Shown here piece after piece: positions 12,348 to 24,779 of a stretch of DNA of 45,971 bases. The stretch's first letter is position 1, and every line of letters begins with the position of its first letter. The notes below the pieces were generated by a model, which saw only the letters and a list, made by a program, of their open reading frames with translations, had not been told where the DNA came from and ran no database searches. The DNA lies in NCBI RefSeq assembly GCF_000485595.1, contig NW_014577217.1, positions 615,921-661,891 of the forward strand. The letters run 5' to 3'. The DNA is from Priapulus caudatus. Its lineage: Eukaryota > Priapulida > Priapulimorpha > Priapulimorphida > Priapulidae. A program made the position numbers and the translations under genes.

Positions 12348-12441
12348 ACACGCACACGCACACGGCACACGCACACGCACACGCACACACATGCACATCA
12401 CCTACTAACTGGCACCCATTGACACACGCACACGCACACGC

Positions 12442-12520
<79 letters not shown>
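12348..12520. repeat. (CA)n / (CACACG)n microsatellite
   Basis: Two blocks of ACGCAC units surround similar ACTGGCACCCATTGAC spacers and lead into a pure (CA)n run of about 70 bp ending near 12518. The spacer motif recurs near 12405 and 12536, so the block expanded together with short unique DNA. Confidence 0.9.
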
Positions 12521-12789
12521 CACATAACCCACTCACTGGCACCCATTGACTGGCACACATGCACACACGCGCGCAAACCCTTTATTTGCACTCGTCCGGA
12601 ATTCTCGTAAACATTTCGATTTTCGTTTGGGCAGCGACATTATATTAATTTCAGGGCCGCTTCGCATTCTGGCGAATTGTAGGCGTGCGCGCAGCGTAGC
12701 AAATCGGTCTCCATCCACCATCACACCTGGCTGGCTGGCTGGCTGCTATATACCTGCAGATGTCATTTTCTCTGGTGCATAACTCTGTG

Positions 12790-15700
12790 ATTAGAGTGTC
12801 CCTACGCCGTGGCCCGACCCGTGTGTCCTATTTAGTTGTCATAGGCACGTCAAGGTAAAATGAAGGGCGGAGACCACCTGTGCACCTGTTGGTGAAATCA
12901 GCTGCTTACCCCCCGTAGTCCCACTCCTTGGCTGTCAAGCATATATGCGTTCTCACTGCGAAGATAACGTGGCCGTTATAGGGCCAATTACGTATCGATC
13001 CAACGTCAACGGCCAACAAAATTTAAATCGCACGCGCGTGTATTACAAACGCCTTTTACTCCGCATCGCGAAAACGTGAGCCTTTATGCTATATAACGAA
13101 AATAAAAACCCGAAGCGTATTTGTCGAAAGATGACGCAAAAGAGGGGATAGCGATATAGCTGATAAGAGAGATAAAGCTGAAAACTGGTGATTCAGCCAG
13201 AAAAGCACGATTAGAGATAGATTGAGATGCAACACGACTTTTATGAAGAATAAAATACAAGCGCAATATATATGGCAAGCGTTTTTGAGGCGCGACAAAT
13301 GACCAAAAGTGAATAAAATGGGAAAATTGCATGAGGAGCGGAGTTAGATGAAGGACAGAGAGAGCGTGTAATCGGGGGAAGGGGAATGGCTAGAACGCAG
13401 GTAGAAGAAAAACAGGCGAGAAATGCAGAGAAAAAAAGAATCGATATAGCGATTGAAGATGATGATTCTCACACATAATTATGGTGTCAAGTGGGAAAAT
13501 ATGGTGAAATCGAGAAAGGAATGAGAGCGTGGGTCGATATTACAACAGACATAATTATCAACACCGGAAGATGTCAATACACACTTTCGCACGTGATTAT
13601 TAGGTTATGCGTGAGTGCAGGCAACATAGAGAACTAGTATATTATTTCTGAGGCAGGCAACGTGAGTAGTAGATGAAATAGCGAGAATTAGACTACATTC
13701 GTTGCGCATAGACGTGAGCGTGTATATAAGTTATTTCTTGCGATTCAAATAAACAAATTACATGGAAGATATCCAGCATATAAACATACGATATACATCA
13801 TATACATCAGACAGGGATCGGTTTCGGAAGGTCATAAATACAAAGAGTGTTTATTTTAGTTGCTTCACCCGCGATGTGTGTGTAGCCTGTAATGCAAAAT
13901 AGGAGCGCCGGGCTATGTTTGCCGGTGCATTCGAGCGGGTGGCCGGTACGCGTGCGTAGAAGAATACCCGCACTACTGTGAATTCCTGAGAGTTCGTTTG
14001 GCGGGCCGGGCGCACATACGGGCAAAGCATCTGTGCGTTCGATCACAGACACTATATGGGCTTAACGTCCTAGACAGGCGTCGAACTTGTGTTCGCAGCA
14101 GAAAGGCGGCGTCCGCAAGGGACGTGGTGCACATCTAGTTAATCCAAATTTTCTCCCACACCCGTGCTAGAAGCACCCCCCACCACGTTCCGAGAATTTC
14201 GTATATATTCTAGCTGGCAGCACACAAGGAGCGCTAACAAAGAGCAAGTAGTGAAACGTGCCACCTGCATCAGCGCAGTCATAATGCGCGCGCGTGCGCA
14301 CACGCGTCTCTATACGCGTATGCGCGCGGACAGCCTGAACACGCATGTGTGTATATGCACGTAGTCATTTCGTTAACAGACGAATTAGGACTCGGACTAA
14401 ATATGCTAATTATAGTGACGTTCAGAAATGGACACCTCGCGGTTCTTGCAGTAAAACATCGCCGACGTGTTCATGTGTTCACTAGTCGTTTCTTTTCATG
14501 CAACGCACGTACCGTACAGGACATCTGCTGTGCCTTACCGATGTTTGTGTCTCAAAATTAACAGGATTATATTTTCACTGCTAATTTTATTTGAGCACCT
14601 GTGCGTCTTTGAAAAATCGGCGCATTACCTAAAACTTCAAAATCGCTGGCGAATCAAGGCGACAGCTTGGTTATTTTGTCGTGTTTCCACTAAATTTTTC
14701 TTTCTTTGTTGCACGACGGCCAACAAAGGGCAAGGTCTGTATATTCAATTTCGAATAAACACCTGTCTGTCCCGGACGAACCGATGCTCAGCGATGACGC
14801 TCAGAGCTAACGACGATAAACTATTAAAGCGACCGATTCCTCGAATACCAAACATTCTTTCAGCGAGCAACACGCGCGCTTGAAAAAATCCACACAGGCC
14901 GCCGATGTACCCCCACCACCCCACCGCCCGAATATAGATAAAGAACATCCGCTCTAGCGTGCTGGGAGCGTTTACCTGCGACCTGCGCTCCAACATGAAT
15001 GCCCGCGTTAGGGATAGGTGATTTCTCAGAAGTCTTAGTCACAAGCTATATACAGGCGGTGTTGTAATATAATGGGCGCATTCCGCCGCCCGCTCTGTAT
15101 CCGTTGCAAGCACCAGCAGGCTGATTTGATTAGTTTATGACGCCCGTTTATTGGTATAAGCAGTTGTTTTAATAACCGCTTTGGATTTGTTTTTTTGTTG
15201 TTGTTCCAATGCATTACTTTGAATTACTTGAAGTTTGCATGTGCGCTTCGGAAGACGGGCGTGCGCTTATAATGGTGAGATAATATATGAGATATAGGTT
15301 CGCTCATCATATCAAATATCGCCAACACTATCGATATAGCTTAGTATATCAGATACACAATTATTTTTTTGTGACAGGGCTATGATTGATAAACTAATAC
15401 ACTACTTTTAGATGTGGCATTTGCAGAGCCAGTTCTCGGCTGCTAATTCAGTCTTCTTACACAAGCTGATCATATTACGAACACGCGAAATTAATTTACT
15501 AACTAACTTCCGGTACTCTGCGTTTAACGATGTAGACGAAGTTTTTCTGCTACTGGAACCTGAGCGCATAATGACTGTTGGATGCCGCCGCATTAGAATG
15601 CAATTCTTTAGATTTTCTTACGCATGAATAACGACAGCTGGTCACAATACAGTAGCACGTGTAAGAACAGGAGGTCTAAAGTGTTTCCGGCAAACTATCA

Positions 15701-15950
15701 ACGAAAACTCGTTCATGCCATTCAGCTTTGATCCCTCTTGAATTTCCACTAGAACTGAAAGCGTTTCTCACAATTGGACATCTTTCCGACTCCAGTCGCA
15801 TGCCTAGTGTCTGTCCACCCGTTACGCCTGAGGCGGCAGTTGTTACAAAGGCAATAAATTTATTCAACGAGAAAAATAACGTTCGCCTTTAAATGGGTTT
15901 GAAATTCTGTGATTACGCGATCCCATGGAGTGTGTAATTACTGGTAAGAC
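12790..15950. other. Intergenic sequence, no gene recognised
   Basis: No exon, RNA gene or obvious repeat could be supported. Open frames of 60-138 codons overlap on both strands without recognisable motifs, and none is bounded by a convincing splice context that continues a reading frame. Confidence 0.5.
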
Positions 15951-15959
15951 AATATATTT

Positions 15960-16134
15960 ATGTGTGTGCGTGTGTGCGCGTGCGTGCGTGTGTGTGCGTG
16001 GGTGCGAGTGTGCGTGCGTCTCTCTCTCTTTCTTTCTTTCTTTCTTTTATAGTGTGTGCGTGTACGTATGTTTGCGTGTTCGTGCGCGTGTGTGCTCGTT
16101 TGTGTGCGTGTGTGTGTGTGTGCGCGCATCTCTT

Positions 16135-16190
<56 letters not shown>

Positions 16191-16300
16191 AGTGTGTTTG
16201 TGTGTGTAGTGTGTTTGTGAGTTCGTGTGTTCACGTATGTGTGCTCGTGTGCGTTTGTGCGTAAGTGCGTGCGCGTACCTGCGTGCGCGCGTGCGTGTGT
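15960..16300. repeat. Compound (TG)n / (CT)n / (TTTC)n microsatellite
   Basis: TGTGCG-rich segments alternate with TTTC repeats (16025-16047) and a pure (CT)n run (about 16139-16186). Frames over it on both strands are artefacts of low-complexity sequence. Confidence 0.9.
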
Positions 16301-16988
16301 GTAATACCGTCGAAAGACAGATAAGTAAAGATATAGGTAGCAATAGGCTTCCCTATATGTGTGTGAATGTGCGTATATGATATGTGTTATACGGTGACTG
16401 AAAGCAACGCATTAATTATTTCTCTCTCTCTTCCTCCCTCCTTTCTTCCGCGCGCATACGTCCATCTATTAGTTATTCTCATATTAGAGGTGAATATAAC
16501 GTCAAAGGGGACAATCGCCGGATAGCGTGTTTGTCATAACAAGAGCGAGGGAGCGATTTGTCGCACTGTGCGTCCAGTGTGTGTTTAAACCCAGTCGTGT
16601 GTACTATATACACACGTAGGGCAAAGTAGCAGTGACAGTGATACGGCAGTGCCAACGTCATACTAGAAGAGCTTCCGAATTTCCTACTCGAGAGTATCAT
16701 TGAGTTTTCGGCGGGAGAGAATTCGGGATAACACGTACTTCTTCTAGACAAAGCAGGCGACGGAGTCCCTACTGCTAGGCCATCTGTGAGCCGTTAGCTT
16801 CCTCCCCCGCACACGAGCCGAGGCGAGCTTTATCTCAGCGGAAGGGTGCGCCCGAGAGCAGGCGCAGATCACATGCAATTGTAAATACTATAAGTGTAGC
16901 GTCAACATGTTTGTACGCGTTCCGCCAGGCGCACACGAGTAGTTTCTGAATTTATTCGCAGCTGGTGTTTAATAGATTGCTAAAAAGC

Positions 16989-17085
16989 TATTATTATTAT
17001 TATTAATATTATTATTATTAATATTATTATTATTAATATTATCATTATTAATATTATTATTATTAATAATATTAATATGATTATT
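16989..17085. repeat. (ATT)n / 15-bp AATATTATTATTATT repeat
   Basis: About 95 bp of ATT units with AATATT inserted at roughly regular intervals, making a higher-order period near 15 bp. Confidence 0.85.
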
Positions 17086-17377
17086 ATACTGAAAAATGAC
17101 GTCAGTGCGCACATATAAAATTAACTGCTAATCGAAACCAATGCGTTTTTGTGATGGATCAGCATAAAATACTAAAGCAATAAACTCGAACGGACATTTA
17201 AATGTTACTAAATGTCAAATGAAATTTTGTAGAGATCGCTGTTATATCAATAGCTGCTTCGAATTGCATTATACTCGTACATCTTGGTGTTATGGCGGAC
17301 TCAGACATCATTACTCGGACTTAGACGGTCTTACTCAGACATCATTGGTGTTATGGCGAAGTGTAGTCGCCATCATA

Positions 17378-17446
17378 CACACACACATGCGCACGCACAC
17401 GCACGCACACGCACACACACGAATATATATATATATATATATATCA
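17378..17446. repeat. (CA)n followed by (TA)n
   Basis: CACACG/CA units (17378-17420) pass directly into a run of about 22 bp of alternating TA. Confidence 0.85.
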
Positions 17447-17640
17447 CTCGCGCGTGTGCATGACTGTTCCCTATGTGTCACTGCTACGGATATTTACACT
17501 TTTGCGCACACCTGTTATCTAGACCTTCCGTTACACCTACACACACACGTACACGCACACATACATGCACCACCTACATACCTCTAACGGTTATAGTCTC
17601 CATAGAGCGTGAGAGCGATATAATATATATATATATATAA

Positions 17641-17828
<188 letters not shown>

Positions 17829-17879
17829 GACGTACAAAGAGATGCTGTGAGTGTGTGAGAAAGGCGAGCACCATGCATG

Positions 17880-19700
17880 CTATTGTTATAAAGTGCTAAT
17901 CACGCTAGCTCATGAACCGACCATAATTACATAATTGCGGTCACAAGCGCGTAATTTCTGCTAATATAACCGCTTGAAAGCCCAACATGTCTATCCAATC
18001 CGCACTGTTGACGAATGCTAGAATAACTAACACTTTGTATATATATTGTTTATAAGTCTATAACCGTATTGCCAACTTCATATCGGGTTGTCCAATTTAA
18101 CTGCTGGTTACTTATAAAAAAAAAAGAAGCTCAATTGAACATCGTCGTCATCAGCAGTTGTTTACAATTCGAATCGCAACCGCCGAAGCGGTAGTATCAG
18201 GGGTTGCTGCACCGCGCATTTACGCATGTTCGGTTCGTCACTTCGGGACACATATCTTTACTACTCCTACCACTGTTTTCACGTGATCACGGTACTGTCT
18301 ATTGGCTTATTGCCGGGTGAAATTCGGACTGAATTCGGTTGTTGATAAACATTTCAAAGGTCTGGTTTGTAAGGTAATCAGCAGTGCAATTGGACAAACT
18401 AATATGAATTTTACAGCATGCTTATATGCCTATAAACGACAAAACGTGTCAGTTATTATAGTACATCGTCAACCGTGCGGATTAGGTAGAACTATTATTC
18501 CTTTAAATGCTATCGCCAACTTAAGGCAGTTGCTTTATTTAATTCTTTGATTTGCTTCTCTCGCGAGTGCGCGACGCGTGCCAGAGTTTTGTTCGGTATT
18601 CATTCCATGCCTCCGTTTTTGGGTCAGTGCTATTTGTTGCACCTGTCACTACAATAAGTCTTTTTTGCCGAAAAATAGCACATTCATGTATAGTAACGAG
18701 AGCGACCTTCTGTGCGGCGTTGCTACCGTGCCACGTTCATCTGTACCGATTTGTAATCCTAGTCCAAGGTACAAATGCAGCGTTTCACTCTCCTTTCCTT
18801 GATCCTAAGGCAGCTGTATCGTTCAGTGCCCTATGGTCCATGGACGGCTGTTGCTCAATAACGAAACTAGTCCATGCGTACTGAAACGCGCGGATCGAAA
18901 GAATAATACTTAAAAAGATAGTTGGTCTAAATTCCCAGCAGTGCCAGTTTATTTTTACTATGCAATAACATATTTATAATCGCATTTGCATTATCTCCCC
19001 ATCTTTCTTTCACTCTCCCTATTTCTCTCCCGCTCTTTTTTTCTTTCGTTTGGACCCTCTAAATCTCTCATATTCTCCCTCTCCCTCTCCTACTCCCACT
19101 ACCCCTCTCTCGTCACAGAGTTTACGGCAACTCGTATGCGTATACCGTTTCAAGGTCTGCCTGTCATTCATTACACAATTCCCAGCAATGGCATGCCAAC
19201 TGCCAAGCAGGTGTGCAAAAAATTGCCACGTGCTTTTGATAAAAAGAGGCCACTTGCAATCATTACACTTTGCCCGCATTATATCGCACTACTGGTACGA
19301 GTACTCTTCTATATAACTGAATTATTTATATATGATAATGTGCTAAGTAGAAATACAAACCAGTATCACAAGTAAAGATGTAAAATGCCAAAGTAATTTA
19401 ATAAAAATGAAAAACAGTAAAACAAACCAAATAAAAATTTAAATAATTAAAATGTAATGAGTTACAAATATCACAAGCGTATATCGACTGAAATGTGAAA
19501 AACAAGGCGAAATAGACAAACATATAAACTCAATGTAAGTAAAACGGCGATTCTGATGAAAAGTCATTCAAATTTAATTTGCAATCTCGTCTACCGCCAG
19601 TTCGCCATACCGTTAGTCAGCTAGTTTATCAATGAATACAACACTTACTGTTTATTGTTATAACTTTAAATTGAGTAACATTTCCAGCTACGAAAACTAT
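17880..19700. other. Intergenic sequence, no gene recognised
   Basis: Unique DNA with small CT-rich patches near 19000-19110. The frames at 18302-18550 and 18552-18884 carry no recognisable motif. Confidence 0.5.
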
Positions 19701-19799
19701 CCCAGAGATGTTCGTTTCGTTTTCCGATCCTGCTTCATTCCCTAATATTCCCTCCCGTATTCACTCACTCCCTCCCCCACTCACTCGCTCACTCACCCC

Positions 19800-19813
19800 A
19801 ACCCAACCGCCCA

Positions 19814-19902
<89 letters not shown>

Positions 19903-20215
19903 TCTCTTTTGTCTCTCTTTCCTTTCCCTCGCGCGCTCTCTCTTTCTTCACTCGCGTCTCTTCCCCTTTTGTGCAATGCTCTCTAATACGCCTCTCTGTG
20001 TCTCTCACTTTTTCTCTCTCCTCTTTCTCTCTCCTCTTTCTCGCTCTTTCTCTTTCCCACTCTCTCTTCTCTCTCTTTTACCTTGGCGCTCTTTCTTTCT
20101 CTCTCTTTTCCACTCTCTCCCTCTCGCTTCTGTCTCTCTCTCCTTTCCCTCGCGCACTCTCTCTTTCTTCACTCGCGTCTCTTCCCCTTTTGTGCAATGC
20201 TCTCTAATACGCCTC
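19800..20215. repeat. (CT)n-rich region with an internal 221-bp-offset duplication
   Basis: A pyrimidine-rich block in which a segment of about 73-90 bp, ending GTGCAATGCTCTCTAATACG, occurs at about 19905-19993 and again at about 20128-20214 with only a few differences. The shared part includes non-repetitive sequence, so it is a true local duplication and not just low complexity. Confidence 0.85.
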
Positions 20216-20219
20216 CATT

Positions 20220-20770
20220 TTCTAGAAAGCGAGGTGCGCGCTGTGAGTTTAGTTTTTAGTTCGTTGGAACAAATCAGTGGCGCGCGCGGCAAACCAGTGA
20301 ATAGGCCTGCCTTCAACTGGTGCATTAACCTTGGCCCACTCGCTGAGAAGCACTGGCGGGCGTGCATGAGTATACACATTATGCCGCCGCGGTAAACAAC
20401 CCACGTTTTCCGTTGGAAAGAAAGGAATACACCCGCTGGTTGGTTTATAGGGAGCGTTACCCTCTCCGCGATGTAATTTTCGCGATGATTCTCTGAATTG
20501 TACGCATGCAGCCGTTATCGTGATGCGCGGGCGATTCAAACCAGTCTCCGCGTATACACGAAGACTGCGATTTCTGCCATATTTGAGCAGCATGAATTAT
20601 TTCAGACGCGAGTTCAAGCCACTCATTCCGGAATCGCGTAAAAAATCGTTCGATATCGCTTCGCTGCAGCGACGAAGGGGTGCTTTTAAAAACAGCTGCG
20701 CCCTTATCTATAGACGAATGACAAATACTCAGCCGGTACTTTGAAATCATCGCGCATTCACGACCCGACA
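20220..20770. other. Sequence upstream of a candidate promoter, no gene recognised
   Basis: Frames on both strands (20520-20744 plus, 20457-20840 minus) overlap and show no family motif. Confidence 0.4.
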
Positions 20771-20785
20771 TGGCTGTCTGTGTGA

Positions 20786-20924
20786 CCAATCGGGGGGTGC
20801 GATCGGAAACGGGCGGGATCGAGTATCGGGAGTGAGTCACTTTTTGGCATTTACCGGAGGGACGCGAGAGCGAGTCGTGATTGGTCGCTGCTGCAAGTAG
20901 ACGTTCCTCAATCAGGTATAAATA
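20786..20924 (+). promoter_or_regulatory. CCAAT/TATA core promoter of the gene at 22171
   Basis: CCAAT at 20786-20790, an inverted CCAAT (ATTGG) at 20880-20884 and TATAAATA at 20917-20924 have the spacing of an RNA polymerase II promoter, with a start expected near 20945-20955. CpG-rich sequence continues to about 22900. Linking it to the coding exon at 22171 is inference. Confidence 0.45.
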
Positions 20925-20944
20925 TATGAAAGTGTAGCCAACAA

Positions 20945-21451
20945 AGCGTCATCACGCGCTGGGCATCGGCAAGGCGACGTGCTGCGAACGTGTCTCGCCA
21001 CGTCACCACGCCGGCGGCACATGTAGCGTGTATCTCCCACGCATAGACACAGATACGCACGCACTGACGGACTTTTCGCCAGCAGACGTCGGATGGAAGT
21101 CGTTCCCGGCGGCAGTGGATCGCTGTCAGTCTCCGCCGAACGATGTAGCAGCGATAAAAGCCCGTGAGTGACTTCCACCGCCGCCGCCGAGACGGTCGCA
21201 AAGCGTTGGAGAAGCTTCGATATTAATCTTCTTGTCAAGTTTAGAATTTACCGTGCGAGCTTCATTTGTGCCGTTTGTGTTCTACCGTGTTCATGCCGCC
21301 GTTCGTGTATAGTTGGTCTGGCGGTATTTTTCGTCGTTCTGCGAATCCATTTTTTCGGTGTGCGATGAATTTAATAAGATAACGAATGCTTCGTGAAATC
21401 TTTGTCGCCTCGTACTATCTATAGCGGTGGGTTGGTGTAGTTTTCGCAAAG
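20945..21451 (+). other. Putative untranslated first exon
   Basis: GC-rich sequence downstream of the TATA box ends at CAAAG before a good donor, GTATGT (21452-21457). Several ATGs are present but none opens a long frame that continues. A candidate acceptor is gttgcag at 22014-22020, though its upstream is AGC-repeat rather than pyrimidine-rich. The left end is estimated from the TATA box. Confidence 0.3.
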
Positions 21452-21974
21452 GTATGTTCGGAAGTTTTCATCGGCTTGTTATGTATGCTAGTTATGTGCT
21501 CTTGTTGTAATGAAGACTTCGCTCTAGTTAAACAAAACAGTATCCTTGATGTTTACCGCGTTACGAGTATATTCTTAGCAGTGCATGTATGTACGCGTAG
21601 TTGCCCGTGTGTGTGTCTGGGCGCACAGTAGATCTAGTATACTAGAGCTAGGTACACAGGCGCTCACGGTATATGCAATATAGTTATTGTTCATTAGATT
21701 CTATTGTAAAGCCGATTCGGCGAAAAGAATCTTAGTCAGAGCGCACTCGCGCTCGCTCGCTCGCTCGCCGAAGTGTCTCGCTGTTTAGTTTTTTAGCCTT
21801 CTAGTAAATGATGCTTGCTATGTACGCGGCGCGCGCGTCACTAGACAGCGCGATTGCGAAACGATCGGCGGCCTTCCTCACAGTTCGTCTGCTACGTCTC
21901 GTCTACGGCAGTGCGCAGACGGCAGACTGCCGGCGCAGCGCTAGTAAAATGCAGTATTAATTATTGACCAGGCG

Positions 21975-22019
21975 GCGGCAGCAGCAGCAGTAGCAGCAGT
22001 AGCAGCAGTAGCAGTTGCA
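21975..22019. repeat. (CAG)n-type AGC/AGT repeat
   Basis: A short GCAGCAGCAGTAG repeat directly upstream of the candidate acceptor of the exon that begins at 22021. Confidence 0.75.
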
Positions 22020-22170
22020 GGAGATAGCACCGCCGATATACTAGCTGGCAGCAGTAGCAGCAACAGTAGTCGCGGCTGCGCGCGAGACGGGGAAACTGAT
22101 CTGACGGCAAATAGGTACCAGAGTTAGACGTCTGCTTTCTGGAACGGGGCATTTTACTTCGGGGTGCATC

Positions 22171-22214
22171 ATGGATGGGATGAGCTGCACAGGCCTCAGC
22201 GTCGACAACGATTT
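22171..22214 (+). CDS. First coding exon of an unidentified gene
   Basis: An ATG at 22171 (context ATCATGG) opens MDGMSCTGLSVDND followed by TT of a split Phe or Leu codon. The exon ends at a consensus GTAAGT donor (22215-22220); read-through would stop at once, so splicing is required. The peptide is too short to identify. No downstream exon could be found with confidence before CPT1, so the next exon lies beyond a long intron or is too short to see. The upstream CpG-rich promoter-like region supports a real gene start. Confidence 0.4.
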
Positions 22215-22607
22215 GTAAGTCCTGCACCCTCTTTTTCTACTCCCCCAGCGCACGCAGTCTTGTCTACAGACTAGACCCGCGGCGCTGGCGGGCACGCACG
22301 GCCGCTGCACGTGATGAACGGTGGTTACTGCGCAGGCAACCAGCAGCATCTAAGCTGCATCTTCCCTCGGTTCTATTGACTCTCTGCTTGTGTGCGACTG
22401 TGATTTGTTTCACTGGCGTTCCAGCCCAGCCGGTATATATAAGCGGGATTTTCGTATGACGGCCGACGGAGGCAGATGCCGGCGCGGACGCCGCACCACG
22501 CTGCGATCATGTGACACGAATGGCCGCACATAATGATTGAGGATATGACACACGCGGGGGTGACGTTGACCCACGCGATGGCTCGGCTCTCCGTCATTAA
22601 CGACACT

Positions 22608-22640
22608 GACGATGACGATGATGATGACGATGACGATGAT

Positions 22641-22699
<59 letters not shown>

Positions 22700-22718
22700 T
22701 GACGACGACGACGACGAC
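22608..22718. repeat. (GACGAT)n tract, open as poly-Asp
   Basis: About 111 bp consist almost only of GAC and GAT triplets, mostly alternating as a hexanucleotide. It lies within an 80-codon plus-strand frame (22533-22775), where it would encode about 37 Asp; the minus strand would give poly-Ser. A TATATATAAG motif at about 22434 precedes it. Most likely an intronic or intergenic microsatellite. Confidence 0.85.
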
Positions 22719-23333
22719 ATGATGAGTGCGTGGCGAAATGACGACGTATATGTTGCAACTAACACAGGCGGATGAGTTGGAGCGTTTACGACCTTACACC
22801 AGACAGGAGGCGAGCGAGCGAGCGAGCGGTGCCGTACACCACGCGCGTGTTACGTCACGACACTCGCCCGTCATCCGGGTGCGTTGACCAATACGCGCGC
22901 ACTGTTTCGCAATACTGGAGCAGTATAGGGCCAGGCGCTCGTGTGGCGGCGATGTAGACATGCGATGACGAGTGATCCATGCCGCCTGCGAGTCATCGCC
23001 ATGTGCGTATGTATGTAGTTATATATGTCGTCCCTTCTGTGCGAAAAACTCCAGTTTTCCTACAGAGCCGGAATTACGCAGCATCAGTATGCAAGTATCA
23101 TTGTCGTGATCCGATCCAAGGCGCGCTATTGTGGGAGACGTACGTTTCCTAGGCGGTATAGCTTGTTGTTAGCGTGATCAATAACAACGACTTCCACTTG
23201 TTCAATTGCTGGGACTGTCGTTCAGGCGAGGTACGTACTTTCTCGCATGTACGCGCGGCGGTCGCGTCCAAGTTCAATCGTCTTGGTTGCCATTAATTCG
23301 TCACCGCGACGTGCATCGCTAAATAGTTTCCTA

Positions 23334-23528
23334 TAGGCAGACAGGCGGGCGGCCAGGCAGGCAAGCGGGTGGGTAGGCAGGCAAGCAGGCAGGCGAGAAG
23401 GCGGGCGGTGAAACAGACAGATAGACAAAAAGACAGACAGGCAGGCAGGTTGGTAGGCAGACACACAGACAGGCACGCACGCACGCACGCACGCACGCAC
23501 GAGAGAGAGCGAGAGAGAGAGAGAGAGC

Positions 23529-23579
<51 letters not shown>

Positions 23580-23710
23580 CAGGCAGGCAGGCAGACCGAG
23601 ACAGACAGACAGACAGACGACAGACAGACAGACAGACGGCTGGCAGGCAGTCAGACAGACAGACAGACAGACAGCCAGGCAGGCAGGCGGCAGGCAGGCA
23701 ATAGACAGGC
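23334..23710. repeat. Compound (GGCA)n / (GACA)n / (GA)n / (ACGC)n array
   Basis: Blocks of GGCA, GACA and GAGA tetranucleotides alternate over about 375 bp, with (GCAC)n at about 23474-23500. The unit types shift gradually into one another. Confidence 0.9.
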
Positions 23711-23915
23711 GACGTTGGGTCATACAGCTCTCTCCTCGTCTTCTCTCTTCGTCTTCTCTCCTTGCGTCTCTCGCTCTCTCTCTCTCTCTCGTCTCTCTCT
23801 CTCTCTCGTCTCTCTCGTCTCTCTCTCTCTCTCTCTTCTTTGCTCTCTCTGTCTCTCTGTCTCTCTGTCTCTCTGTCTCTCTGTCTCTCTGTCTCTGTTT
23901 CTGTCTCTGTCTCTG

Positions 23916-23951
<36 letters not shown>

Positions 23952-23955
23952 TTTT
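23711..23955. repeat. (CTCT)n / (GTCTCT)n polypyrimidine array
   Basis: Directly follows the purine-rich array at 23334-23710, so a long purine block and a long pyrimidine block lie back to back. GTCTCT units dominate about 23850-23935. Confidence 0.9.
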
Positions 23956-24413
23956 TCGCTTTCTAGCCGTGTTCCTGTGAATCTGGCCGTTCCATGTTGC
24001 TCGCCCCCGCCGCTCGTTTGTCTAAAAGGGCTTGGCTCTCACCGAAAATGTATAGGCGATGATCTCATCTCTGAAAAGTAGCTGCTGGCACGGCGGCAGT
24101 GCATCGCCCCATCGTACACGGTCGAGCGTACGCGCACAGCTGGCCACCCGATGCTTGCATTCCTAGCCGTGACAAATTCAGTCGTCATCATGTGATCATC
24201 GGCGCGCTTTCTTTGTGCGGACTTTGTAACCGGAGCATTTGCGACGTGCGTTGTAGTCGTCTCTTAGTTAGTGTACATGCGTGCGTGCGTGCGTTTTGCT
24301 GGTGGCTACGCGGTTTTTTCACCAGCCATGCTCACCACTACACGGCTATATACATGTCCGGGAGTCGGTTCGCGAACATTCTCCGCCTTTGTACTGTATT
24401 CCACAGCTACTGT

Positions 24414-24417
<4 letters not shown>

Positions 24418-24448
<31 letters not shown>

Positions 24449-24554
24449 CGAGAGAGAGAAAGAAAGAAAGAGAGAGGGGAGAGTTTGTGTGTGCGCGTGC
24501 GTGCGTGCGTGAGCCAGCGCGATTAGTTGGGCCGTTTCAATCGAACTGATTGTG

Positions 24555-24600
<46 letters not shown>
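24418..24600. repeat. (GA)n followed by (GTGC)n
   Basis: GAGA repeats (24418-24475), then GTGCGTGC blocks (24488-24510) and (TG)n/(CGTG)n (24550-24606). Confidence 0.85.
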
Positions 24601-24602
<2 letters not shown>

Positions 24603-24607
<5 letters not shown>

Positions 24608-24779
24608 GCGTGTGTGTGATATGAGTGTTGGGAGTGGGGAGTTGGCTGATTTCTTTGTGTGCAGATATAGGCGTCTTCTGTGTACGTGCTTGGATGCGCG
24701 CGTGTGTGTGATATGAGTGTTGGGAGTGGGGAGTTGGCTGATTTCTTTGTGTGCAGATATAGGCGTCTTCTGTGTACGT
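24603..24779. repeat. 92-bp tandem duplication
   Basis: The segment starting TGCGCGCGTGTGTGTGATAT at 24603 is repeated from 24695. About 84 bp are essentially identical, including unique sequence such as GAGTTGGCTGATTTC. The near-identity indicates a recent event. Confidence 0.9.

Noticed and set aside
20457-20840. 127-codon minus-strand frame just upstream of the candidate promoter
   Set aside because: A 74-codon plus-strand frame overlaps it and neither resembles a known protein; length alone is not enough in GC-rich DNA.
23369-23704. Regular GACA/GGCA array as a possible CRISPR-like array
   Set aside because: The units are tetranucleotides without spacers; it is a microsatellite in a eukaryotic genome.
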